Shown here in pieces: positions 1 through 12,400 of a DNA stretch of 64,000 bases (its first letter is position 1; each line of letters starts with the position of its first letter). The stretch comes from Larus michahellis (lineage: Eukaryota > Chordata > Aves > Charadriiformes > Laridae). The notes below the pieces were generated by a model. That model saw nothing but the letters and a program-made list of their open reading frames with translations. It did not search any database and was not told the origin of the DNA. A program made the position numbers and the translations under genes. The stretch is taken from NCBI RefSeq assembly GCF_964199755.1, contig NC_133910.1:7586501-7650500 (forward strand). The letters are read 5' to 3'.

Positions 1-434
1 TTAAGACTATTATTGGTTGTTTCAATTTACACTAACACAAGAGTACACACTCATAAATTTCTAACTATTCTTACCCTGATCTATAATACCTTAGGTATTG
101 CAACTAATTATTCGTAGTTGCTTTTGTAATTTACTTGCATTGATTTCTTATTGTTTGCTTCTCTCTTTCATCTTGAACAACAGTGTATTCAAAACACTGT
201 TCTAAAGACATGTATAAAAATTAAAGAATTCAGCAGTTTTCATTGAAGCCTTTAAAATCTAGGTTCTTCTCTCTTCTTGCGTTGTGTAGAATTGTATGTT
301 ACAAAGTCTGTATTTTTGACCTAGGCAAAGTCGTTATGGATTTTTAAGGAGTTTTCTTTCCATCTGATTTTTGGCTCAGATTGCTTAGAGCTGACTTTAA
401 TGCAAATTTTTTTTATTTCTGCCTTTTCATACAG

Positions 435-3400
435 TCTGCACGTTTGATGGTACACACAGTGGCAACCTTTAACTCAATCAAGGTAATAATACAACTTTTT
501 CTGAGCCAATTTTAAAGCTGAAAATGTTTTTTACCTTCCCTTTCTATAGTCTTTGTCTTTCATTACTCTTTACAAACCCTTTTGAATCAACTTATTGAAA
601 GAAGTATTGACACATACAGCATTTGCTTCTCAGGTTATACCAATATCTTATTATATATGTAAAATCATTTGGTTTTAAATCTCAGGAGAAACTCTTAAAA
701 TGATTTTATTTAACTAGGCTACTTGAATTTGTGCATTCTTCTGGAATTAAGCAGAATATGGTAACCTTCACCTGTGGCGAGAGGCCAGTCTTGACTTTTC
801 ATTTAGAAAGAAGCATGGCTATTTTAGGAAATCTTCCAGCATTGCTGTCAGTATTCTCAATAGACCCCTGAAATAAAGCCTATAAGAATGGAGATGAAGA
901 AGGGGTTGTTGGCGTATTTGCAAATGTTAGCAGAATGAAGAAGGTGCACATAAGCGTAGTGAACAAAATGGTACTGTCCACTAAAGTTTCCTATTTGACA
1001 TCCTAAAGGGTCAGTGAGTCCAGCACAAGAGTTTCTTGAGTAAACAGAAGTGCTGTAAAACTGTGGTCTGCAGTATCAGTGGGGTTTTTTTGTTTTGCAG
1101 GAGCTGAACGAACGCTGGAGATCTCTGCAGCAGTTAGCAGAGGAGCGAAGCCAGCTGTTGGGCAGTGCCCATGAAGTCCAGAGATTCCACAGGTGAGGTG
1201 TTTTGTATCATATTTGGTCTTAATTCAGTAAAATACTTTTACAGGAGTTCTAAAACACAGTGGGACCTATTCTAAACAAGTTATACTTCAACCCCCAGCT
1301 TGTTCAGTGGAAGTTAGACCACCAGTGGTCCAACAAGAATTCCTTATATTCTTCCTAGAAAAAGAAATATTATTTTTTTTAGCACACAAGCATGAATTGC
1401 TGCGGGCTTGGGAGGTCTGGACTACTGTCCTATTTTGCCAAAGTTTGCTTGCGTTAGCTTGGGAAATAACTTAATAGAACCATCAACTATGTGAGCTTCT
1501 CTGTAAATTGGGACCTGCTAGAGAATGGAGATCTTAGTATGACCTCCATTTTAATTCTGTTTTTGCCTTCCCTTTGCTCAAATCAGAGATGCTGATGAAA
1601 CAAAAGAATGGATAGAGGAGAAGAATCAAGCATTAAATACAGACAACTATGGACATGACTTAGCCAGTGTGCAGGCTCTGCAGCGCAAACATGAAGGCTT
1701 TGAGAGAGACTTGGCAGCTCTTGGAGACAAGGTGAGATTGCGAGGACAAGACCAAAAGCTTGCTTTTTAGCTATCAGAAATAATCGAACTACAGAAAAGA
1801 TTCTTTCTGCCTTCACTGTGTTTATTTCCCTTTCTGTATTTCTAGGTGAATTCTCTTGGTGAAACTGCCCAGCGTCTGATCCAGTCACATCCAGAATCTG
1901 CTGAAGATCTCCAGGAAAAATGCACTGAGTTGAATCAGGCTTGGAATAGTCTGGGAAAACGTGCTGACCAGCGCAAAGAGAAGCTGGGAGATTCTCATGA
2001 CCTGCAGCGTTTCCTGAGTGACTTCAGGTAAAGTTGCTATCCCCCTCCTCCCCAGTTCCTCTGTCTGGTATATTAGTAGTGGTATTATTGTTCCACAGGG
2101 ATATTTCTGGAGAGGGTTCAAAAAAATAAAAGACTGTTTTTCCTGTTCTGACTTATTTTGAGAGAGGGAGAAAAAAATTCTCTATTAATGTGTGTTCACA
2201 GGGACCTTATGTCTTGGATCAATGGAATCCGGGGCCTGGTCTCCTCAGATGAACTTGCAAAGGATGTGACTGGAGCTGAAGCTTTATTGGAAAGGCACCA
2301 GGTATGTGAAAGACGATAAGTGTGTATTGTAAACATCAACAAATGCTTCTTTTTCTGACGCTTTCCATTTACAGTTCCAAAAATAAATCAGTTCCAGCTC
2401 TGCTGTCTAATTATTTAATAATGCATCTCTGTACCTTGCAGGAGCACCGCACTGAAATAGATGCAAGGGCTGGCACCTTCCAGGCATTTGAACAGTTTGG
2501 GCAACAACTTCTGGCTCATGGACACTATGCCAGCCCGGAGATCAAGGAGAAACTGGATATTCTAGATCAAGAACGAACAGACCTAGAGAAGGCCTGGGTC
2601 CAGCGCAGAATGATGCTAGACCAGTGCCTAGAACTACAGGTACTCTGCTGCATTTCTTAAAAAAAATAAAAATAATTCCTCCTTTTATAAGAAAGTTTAT
2701 TCTTTCATAATGATGAGCAGTGCTCTTGCTCTGTCTTTCTCATGCTTTGGATTTTTTTCTCCCTAGCTGTTTCATCGGGACTGTGAACAAGCTGAAAACT
2801 GGATGGCTGCCCGAGAGGCTTTCCTAAATACAGAAGATAAAGGAGATTCCTTAGACAGTGTGGAGGCACTCATCAAGAAACATGAAGATTTTGATAAGGC
2901 AATCAATGTCCAGGTGAGGAGGGTAGCTGAAGCAAGGCGAAAATAGTTTAGTTTTTCTTATGCAGGTTATTGGCAAAAGAAGTTACTACTATAGAACTGT
3001 AAAATTCAGTTCTAAATATTCAGCTGTTTGGGATGTGCAGCAGCAGTTTAGAAGTGGCTAATGCAGACAGGGACGTATTGCCTACAAGCACTGTAGGAAC
3101 AGTGGCAAGTATTTGTGTAAATCTCTTACTGATTTGAAAATGAAATTTTTTGGGGGGGGGTGTGTGTTTTGTTTTATTGTTGTTTTTTTTTACAACAGAA
3201 AAAGGTATCTTTTCAATTTCTTGTAAAAGAAAGCTGCCTACTTTTATTGAGATAGTACTGCTGTAGCTTATGGTCCAAAAGACACTTTTTACCTAAATGC
3301 CACAGGTGAAGATGTTCTGAAGTTAGAATCTCCAGTCCTGTGGAAGATAGACTTTCTTCATAGAGTCACATGTACAATAATGTATATTTAAAGAAGAAAA

Positions 3401-6400
3401 AAAGTCTTGTTCTATTTCACACCCTGCTCATCACTCGACTTTAAGGAATCTCATTTCTAATTTATGGCTTCTGTTTTTAATAGGAAGAGAAAATTGCTGT
3501 CTTACAGTCTTTTGCTGACCAGCTGATCTCTGCTGATCATTATGCGAAAGGAGTCATTGCTAACAGACGCAATGAGGTTCTGGACAGGTCAGTATTGCCC
3601 TGTTAGGTGGGATGCAGATCCTGACTGAAAGAGAATGCTCTTTGGCAACATGTTGTAGCTGTTAAACGTGATGCCATGTGCAGTCCTAGTTTTTCGTTCA
3701 ACATATATATTTAATTGCATACAGGTGGCTTCGTCTGAAAGCTCAAATGATTGAAAAGAGATCGAAGCTAGGAGAGTCTCAGACACTCCAGCAGTTCAGT
3801 CGTGATGTGGATGAAATAGAAGCTTGGATCAGTGAAAAGCTCCAAACTGCAAGTGATGAGTCATATAAGGATCCCACAAATATCCAGGTGAATATGATTC
3901 TCGGCTCAAAAATGAAAATATAATTTTTAACTTTGCAAAGCCATACTCTGGTTTCTAAAAACGTGCTCAGGAATTCTTGTTCAGTGATAAAGAATTATAC
4001 ACCATGTTGGACATGGTCTCCCTTTAACAAGGAGAAAATGGAAGTTACATTATGCATGAAAGGAGACCCAAAATAGAACTCACTTCGTAATTATTGATGC
4101 ATATAATTAATAAGATATGTGGTATCTGCAGCAGCAAGTTTCCTGAAGAAACCCCTGAGTAGCTATTCTGTCTCTCTCCCAGCATCTAGATAATAAAATA
4201 AGGAAATGGAGTTCTTGGGTCTCATCTCTGTCTTATGTTCTAAAATGGGAAATCTTATTTATTTTTCAGTATTAAGGAATAACTAATTAAAATTACCTCT
4301 TACGTTTTAATACTGGTTTATGAAGTAGTATGAATGCACTGAACTACTTCTCTCAATCTGTTTTATAGCTTTCCAAACTGCTGGTAAGTAGTTTGGACTA
4401 GCACTGGTATGTGAATTTGTTTTCCTTCTATAGCTTATGTGTGAGCACAAGGTCTGGTCGCACTCTGTTGCTCCGTCCATCAGTTCATGCAATCTCTTTG
4501 TTTTCTATTAGTTCTTGACCTACATCCAGGTACAGCTATTGATCTCCATGTTATGGGTGTGGCTTTTTTGTTAATGCCTATTCAGCATCATTTATTTATG
4601 TATTCGTTTTGCAGGTGTTCTGCATGATCTGTTTAATTTGTGGGTTTTTTAGGAGTTAGCCCATAGAAAATTGGGTTTCTGTCCTCTTTCAGAAATGTGG
4701 CTGTTGGGCCTGTTTGGATCGGGCGTGCCGATGATTTAACACAACACAAAATGCCAATTCTGTTAGTTTGCATTTATAGAATCAAATGCTGAAGATGGGG
4801 GATTCAATAAAATGATAGAACTAGATAGCTTAGTTCTTGCAGCACAGAAGGGAATAATAGAGAAGGAACGCTCCATAAAGAGATATGTACCAGATGGAAA
4901 GCTGACAGGACTTGTAAGAATCCAAGAAGATGAATAAAATGAGGATATATGGAAGGAGAAGATGGAACAAAGAAGGGGGAAGTGCACTAGAGTAAAAAAA
5001 GAAAGAGTCATTGTTTGTCACTTTAGGCTGTGGTATATTAAATTTTTTTTGTTGTTGTTGGAAAAATTCAGATTTTATATTAACCCATTCATATTGCCTG
5101 GGATTTGTTGTCACGGTAATTATATGGAGATGTGCAATTGGCAGCTTTTTAATTGAATTTTACATGTTGGTAAATGTAGCTTTGAAGGATACGTTTTTAT
5201 GATCTCAGCATTCGGGATTAACAGTTCCCAAAATGAAGCAGTTCATGCAGAATTTCTCATGCCAGCGCTATAGTATTTTCCATCTTTTATTTTTTAATCT
5301 AACATTTCCTTTCATTCTATTCTCTCAGGGCATTGTATACCCATGTCCATTGTTACTAGCACTTCCAGTTAATACTTGTAAATTCTGTCTCGTCATTTTT
5401 GTGCTATTGTTATCTTCCTGGTGGGTGGATGGATCATGTATATATGAGAGAGAACTGCATACTTCCTCCCACACCAAGGCTCCTATTGTTCTCATGGTGC
5501 TCTCAACTCCGCAGAGAAAAATTTTTAACAAAAAATTCAGTTATTTTTGTAGAGATTTTTGGTTGTTAATTCATTATTTTAATATACAATGTGGCCACGT
5601 ATAACTTTGACTAATACCAAAACTGTGCAGAAAGCAGATAGGCTGCAGCAGTGATTTAATTTAATTACCTATAGATTAGGAAGGGAAATAGAAATTTGTG
5701 AAATTATTACAGGAGTAGAAGGGATGATCTGCTGTGTTTCTGAGTAGGGTATGTAACACTGCTGCTTTTCAAAGGTGATGGCATTGAAAACAAGAAAGCT
5801 TGACTCGAGTAACAGCTAAGCTTAATGCAAGGAATGCTGCACGGGCATCTCTAAAATGCAGGAGATGTTGCCTGAGTTACACGTATCAGCTCACGGACGG
5901 TTTTGCTAGGTCAAAGCTTGATGGTTACCCAGATTAATGAGAGTTACTATTTGAGTGAGCAGTAAGTATTCTTACTGAGAGGGAGAACTTCTCTAGATCA
6001 GGCTATGTAAAACGTCTTTATGTATGTCCACAACTCTTCTGCTGTCCTCTCAGCACATGAGAACAATTTAGGAGCCCTTTGTCCAGTCTCTAACAGTTTT
6101 GCTTTTGTCATATTCAGAGCAAGCACCAGAAGCACCAAGCCTTCGAAGCTGAGCTCCACGCCAATGCAGATCGGATCCGCGGAGTCATCGATATGGGGAA
6201 CTCGCTGATTGAAAGAGGAGCATGTGCTGGCAGTGAGGATGCTGTGAAGGTAGATACAAGAAGTCTTAGAAGATTGGCTTAGTTTTTGCTTTGAGAACTG
6301 TTCGGATAATTGGGGGAGGAGAGTGTCCCTCAAAAACAAATCTTGTTTTGTAGAAGCTCTTCTATTTCAACTATGCAGTAGAAATCAGGGTACTCATTCT

Positions 6401-9400
6401 GCTTCATTCTCAAGGGTGAGAAGTTTTCTGATCCTGTGATCAGGATGCAAAAGTTGAACTGAATTATGGCCAGACAGCATGAAATAGTGACTGTGTAATT
6501 TGCGTACCTGGAATCGGCAGCCAAACTTCTACCTTATTCTGGTTTTGCATTTATCAGAACTTATGTTTTTCATTTGTAGCATTTATCTTTTCCATTTTAT
6601 AACAGGCACGCCTAGCTGCCCTGGCTGATCAATGGCAATTCCTGGTACAGAAATCAGCAGAGAAGAGTCAGAAACTGAAAGAAGCTAATAAGCAACAGAA
6701 TTTCAATACTGGAATTAAGGACTTTGATTTCTGGCTTTCAGAGGTAACTGAGATTGGGATTATTTACTTGTAAGACTTGTTTATCTAATTTTTTTATTCC
6801 CTTTGCTGATGTTAGATTTTTGTGGAGCACAGTCCGCCTTTGAGCAAGTCTAGATTTATTTTGAAAAAATCTTTTTTACAACTAAAAATCTTGTGGCTGT
6901 TCTTATGTTATTATTTATAAACAATAACGTGAGAAGAAGCATATTTGCATATAATACGTTAGGAATTGAACAGGTGATGATGCAAAGGTTTATCCACGCT
7001 GTAGAAAACTGAGGAGAGAATTAATTTGCACAGTTCTAAAGACGTTATCATTGTTGTGAGAATACAACTCGTTCTCTATCCCCTTTTTCCTTCCCCACCC
7101 CCAGGTGGAGGCTTTGTTGGCATCTGAAGACTATGGGAAGGACTTGGCATCAGTTAACAACCTTCTGAAGAAACACCAGTTACTGGAAGCTGATATATCT
7201 GCTCATGAGGTATTGCTTTCTCTTTTAGTTTTGGAAGATAAATCATAGTAATCAGCAAATCCTACAGATACCACTTCAATACGTGCTGCAGTCATATACC
7301 TGTTGAAACATGATTCCTTAATAAAAAACTGTGACTCTGCACAAGGAGTCAGATTGTGATTTTTATACTGACGTAGCAAACACAGAAATGAGATGCAAGC
7401 AATTCACACACTTTCTCACCCACGTTTCCAGGATCGTCTGAAGGACCTGAACAGTCAGGCTGACAGTTTGATGACCAGCAGTGCTTTTGATACATCCCAA
7501 GTAAAAGACAAACGTGAGACCATTAATGGGCGCTTCCAGAGGATTAAGAGCATGGCAGCTGCCCGCCGTGCGAAGCTGAACGAGTCCCACCGTTTGCATC
7601 AGTTTTTCCGCGATATGGATGATGAGGAGTCCTGGATCAAGTGTGTATTTTGGAAGTTCAAGGCTCTGGCATGGGGGCATGTGCTTACTGACAGCTTGCT
7701 AACAGCATTCATAGTCTGTAGTGTGGTTTTATAACTTGCCTTTTCCATGAGTCTGTGTGTCTACAAGAAATCACCTTTGCCCCCCATTTCAGGAAAACTG
7801 TACTCAAAGTGGCTTTAGCACTAGTTTGTGTGTGGCTTCTTATCTACAGTTGCCTTTGGTCAAACCCCAAGAAGGAAAGGTCTGTACTAGAAAAAGCAAT
7901 GCTGGTTAGACCCGGACCAGATAACTGAAATTTGACTCTAGTCTTTTTGGGAAAGCTCCTAGCAAAAATTCAAACCTTACTTTTTCAGTTTGAAGTACTT
8001 TTTGTGTTTTAGCCAGTTGTAGTAATTAATCAAACGCTCTTCCCATGTTGGTCTTAGTATCTTGGGAGGAGGAAAAGAAGTGAGCCTGATAGAAATCATT
8101 CAAATTAGAGTGCTTTTTGGTCAGCTTGTAAAATAAATAAATAGAAAAAAAAAAGGACAAAAGCAGGTAAGCTTTACAAAAGGCATCTATCTTCATAGAA
8201 AGCAAACAGTACAGAGAAACTCTGTCCTTCAGAGTGAAATGATAGGCCCTCTGCTGCCTTCTTCCTTTCCGCCACACGTTACCCCTGAACATGCTGCCAG
8301 AAGGCAGCTGCTGTTTGCTGATAACTCATGTACACAATTTTTTACATACAAGATTTTTGTGCTCTGTGAAGCATTTCCTTATCTGCAGTCTTTTTTCTTT
8401 TGTCAGGTTTGCCCTATAGAAGTAATTTTCAAATTTTATCTTTCTTCTCTCTTGAACGTAGAGAGAAGAAACTGTTGGTTAGCTCAGAGGACTATGGCAG
8501 AGACCTAACCGGTGTGCAGAACCTTAGGAAAAAACACAAGCGCTTAGAAGCAGAATTAGCTGCCCACGAACCTGCTATCCAGGTAAACACCTCTCTTCTT
8601 GGCAGATTTCTCTGTGAGTAACATCTTGCTTGTTCGTGGCAAGTATGAAAGCCAGTAAAAGGTTTTGTTGGAATCCAAATAGAGCGCATAAGAAGCGAGC
8701 AAGTGATGTTCCGCTAACTTTGTGTTTCTCTGCTTTGCAGGGTGTGCTAGACATGGGTAAGAAGCTTTCGGATGATAACACGATTGGAAAGGAGGAGATC
8801 CAGCAGAGACTGGCTCAGTTTGTGGATCACTGGAAAGAGTTGAAACAGCTGGCAGCTGCTAGGTGTGTGAGATGTATTTTTTGAAAATCCAATATTAATT
8901 AAAAGCGTTGCATGGACTTGTAATGACCAGATTTATTGAGTTTCAGGCTTTTAGGGTACGGGTCCGTTAGTAATGTGATGTAATAGCACATGTCACTGAT
9001 GACAGGCTCTAGGAGACTACTGAAAAGAGTTTTAGTGATAATGGTCCTCAGTAGAAACTTGAGTCTTTTTTTGAGGTGTGCTGTGTTTAGCCTTTTCTCA
9101 CACCAGTTGGAAACCATAGACTTGAAATTAACTGTCCTTAATCCGCTACCACGATGGTTTTCTGAACAGAAGCTGTTGGGTGAAAATGATGCGTTTTAGT
9201 CCTTCAGTGGCTGCAGGCTTTGTGGCCTAGTGAATTTCTAGAGCTGGAGATACCGCAGTCTGTGGCTGGAGGAGTGAAGCGTCAATGATCGTGTCTTTAG
9301 GGTTCAGTCTCTGTACATTCTTAGGTTTTCTGCTGCTGTAATTTGTTTTTATATCTTAAAGCCATAGGCCAACACTGGGGCTAATTTTACCTTTCTCTTC

Positions 9401-12400
9401 CCATGCACAGGGGTCAGCGTCTAGAGGAGTCTCTGGAGTACCAGCAGTTTGTAGCAAATGTTGAGGAAGAAGAAGCCTGGATCAATGAGAAAATGACATT
9501 GGTAGCCAGTGAGGATTATGGGGACACCCTTGCTGCTATCCAGGTATGGAGAAAGTTGTCAGCTCTTCGTTGCTCTTCTTGCGTTATTGTTGGTTAGAGC
9601 ATAACAAACCTTGTCTTTAACTGTCTTTCCAATTTAGAGGTTATTGTTGGTTCCTGTTGGAGGCCTACATCATAAAAAACAAGAATTCATTTTATAAAAG
9701 CATCCCAAGCGTATTATTTCCTGTAGAAATGACACAATTTGGTGTAGCTTTGCATCTCTTGACCTTTGATGGACAGTCCTGGTTAAACCGAATGGCTGAA
9801 TTATATTGGAAGTCAATCTCGGTCTCCTTTTTTCCACAGAAAACCAGCAAGTTGTGCCAACCAGCTAAGATTAATAGTTCTTGTCAGAAAAAGTTTCTTC
9901 TGGCTGATTTATAACAATAAATTATTTTCATTTTTTTTATTTTAATAAGTGCTGAGAAATTATTTTTAAAAGTGACTGTGTCTCGTATTTGCAGGGCTTG
10001 CTGAAAAAGCACGAAGCATTTGAGACTGATTTTACTGTCCACAAAGACAGAGTGAACGATGTTTGTACTAACGGAGAGGATCTCATTAAAAAGGTGAGCA
10101 TAAACTGGTAAAGAAAAATAAACCTTCAAAGGCTACCCAGGACATTTTCATGTCAAAGTAGACTTACTCTTCGAGGACTGACTTGTCATCTCTCTGAAAA
10201 GAGCCCTTACTCATTTTTTGCAGCTGAATAAGCTGCTGGTGTTAACTGCTTTCGGAGCTATTGCTTGGACAGTGGTTGTACATTGAGAACAAAATCCTTC
10301 AGTTGAAGTCCTTGCTCTGTCACCAACTATGAGATGCCTTGGAAGAGCTTAATATCACGTGGTGTGAATTTTTTTTTTTCTCCTGTAATGTAGAACAATC
10401 ACCACGTGGAGAACATTACTGCCAAGATGAAGGGCCTCAGAGGCAAGGTATCAGATCTGGAGAAAGCAGCAGCTCAGAGGAAAGCCAAATTGGATGAGAA
10501 CTCTGCCTTCCTCCAGTTCAACTGGAAAGCAGATGTAGTGGAGTCATGGATAGGTACGTTCTATATTGGGGCACAGTACCCTGGCGCAAAGAAACTGAAA
10601 TTCTCCTTCATTTTGAAAGATCTCAAATAGCTTCTAGCTTGCTGTTGTAACGAGCTGACCTAAACCCAAAGTAATTAGCAGTGCTATAACTGATTTATGC
10701 TTTTGGGGTAAGCTGATTTGGAATAGAGGGAACGTTTGAGATAGAGGTTGACGTTTTTACTGAATTTGTTTCATTTTATAGGTGAGAAGGAAAACAGTCT
10801 AAAGACAGATGATTATGGACGTGACCTCTCTTCTGTGCAAACGCTACTCACCAAACAGGTTAGTGCTAATGCTGCTTCCTCTCCATAAGTGGTGGAGAGA
10901 ACAGGTGAACTCTTCTGGAATGCAGAAGAATCTAGTATTTATGTTTGAAATATACGCAGGATATTGGAATGGTTAAATAAAAATACAATATAAAATATTT
11001 TGTTGTTCTTTTAATGCTTCAGGAAACTTTTGATGCTGGACTTCAGGCTTTCCAGCAGGAGGGAATTGCAAACATCACTGCGCTGAAAGACCAGCTGCTG
11101 GCAGCCAAACATATCCAGTCAAAGGCCATTGAGGCTCGGCACGCGTCCTTGATGAAACGCTGGAATCAGCTACTTGCTAATTCTGCTGCCAGGAAAAAGA
11201 AACTCTTGGAGGCTCAGGAGCATTTCAGAAAGGTAAGTGGACAAACCACGGGGCTACAAAAATCTAATTGTTCTCTTTGAAAAAAACATACAGTGCTTGC
11301 AACTTCTGCAGCTTTTTCAGTTGCAGCTAATGATTATGGACATCCTGGAGACTTGTCATAAGAATTTGAAATGTTTGCAAGAAATAAGTATTAAAGGCAA
11401 ACCTTCGCTGATGCAAGTTAATTCCAGATCAACTCATATAGAATTATTTGCATTACTGCATAACTGAACTGAACAACTGGATTGTTTTCTCTTGTCAAGG
11501 TTGAGGATCTGTTCCTGACTTTTGCTAAGAAGGCGTCTGCCTTCAACAGTTGGTTTGAGAACGCTGAAGAGGACCTGACAGATCCTGTGCGCTGTAACTC
11601 GCTGGAAGAAATCAAAGCCCTGCGAGAAGCTCATGATGCTTTCCGTTCTTCACTTAGCTCTGCCCAAGCTGACTTCAACCAGCTGGCAGAGCTTGATCGC
11701 CAGATCAAGAGCTTCCGTGTAGCCTCCAACCCATATACGTGGTTTACTATGGAGGCTCTTGAAGAAACCTGGAGGAATCTGCAGAAAATTATCAAGGCAA
11801 GTCAGAGAGAAAGAGAGACTCTCTTCATAGTTTACATAAATTTGGAGTCTTCCCTGGAACTTGTCCTCCAAGACAATCAGTACAAGAGTTTGTCACTATA
11901 TTACAGATTGAAATATCTCAAAATTTGGGAGCAAAGAAAAAATTCCATTAGCTTTAAACTTGTCTTCCATTTGTGGTCTTTCAAAAGACAAAGCCCTTGT
12001 CCCTCACTTCCTAACTATAAAATGTTTAATGTCCATGTAAAGGACAGCAGTAAAGTCACTGCTGGTTCAATTCCAGTTCTCAAAACTCCAGTAGGAGTGT
12101 TCTGTGTTGTCATCTTAGATGATTTTGTCTAGATATCCAGGACACACTTTTGAGCCGTCAGTCTTGTTTTGAGCATCAGACCTGTGCTGGTATGCAGCCC
12201 TTAGTTTTTGGGTTTTACTACAGGATGAGGTCAATCACATTATTTCTTGGTTTGAAATTGTTTTTGTTCATTTCTCAGGAACGTGAACTGGAGCTGCAGA
12301 AGGAACAGCGAAGGCAGGAAGAAAATGACAAACTGCGCCAGGAATTTGCTCAGCATGCTAATGCTTTCCATCAGTGGATTCAGGAGACCAGGTATAGTTT

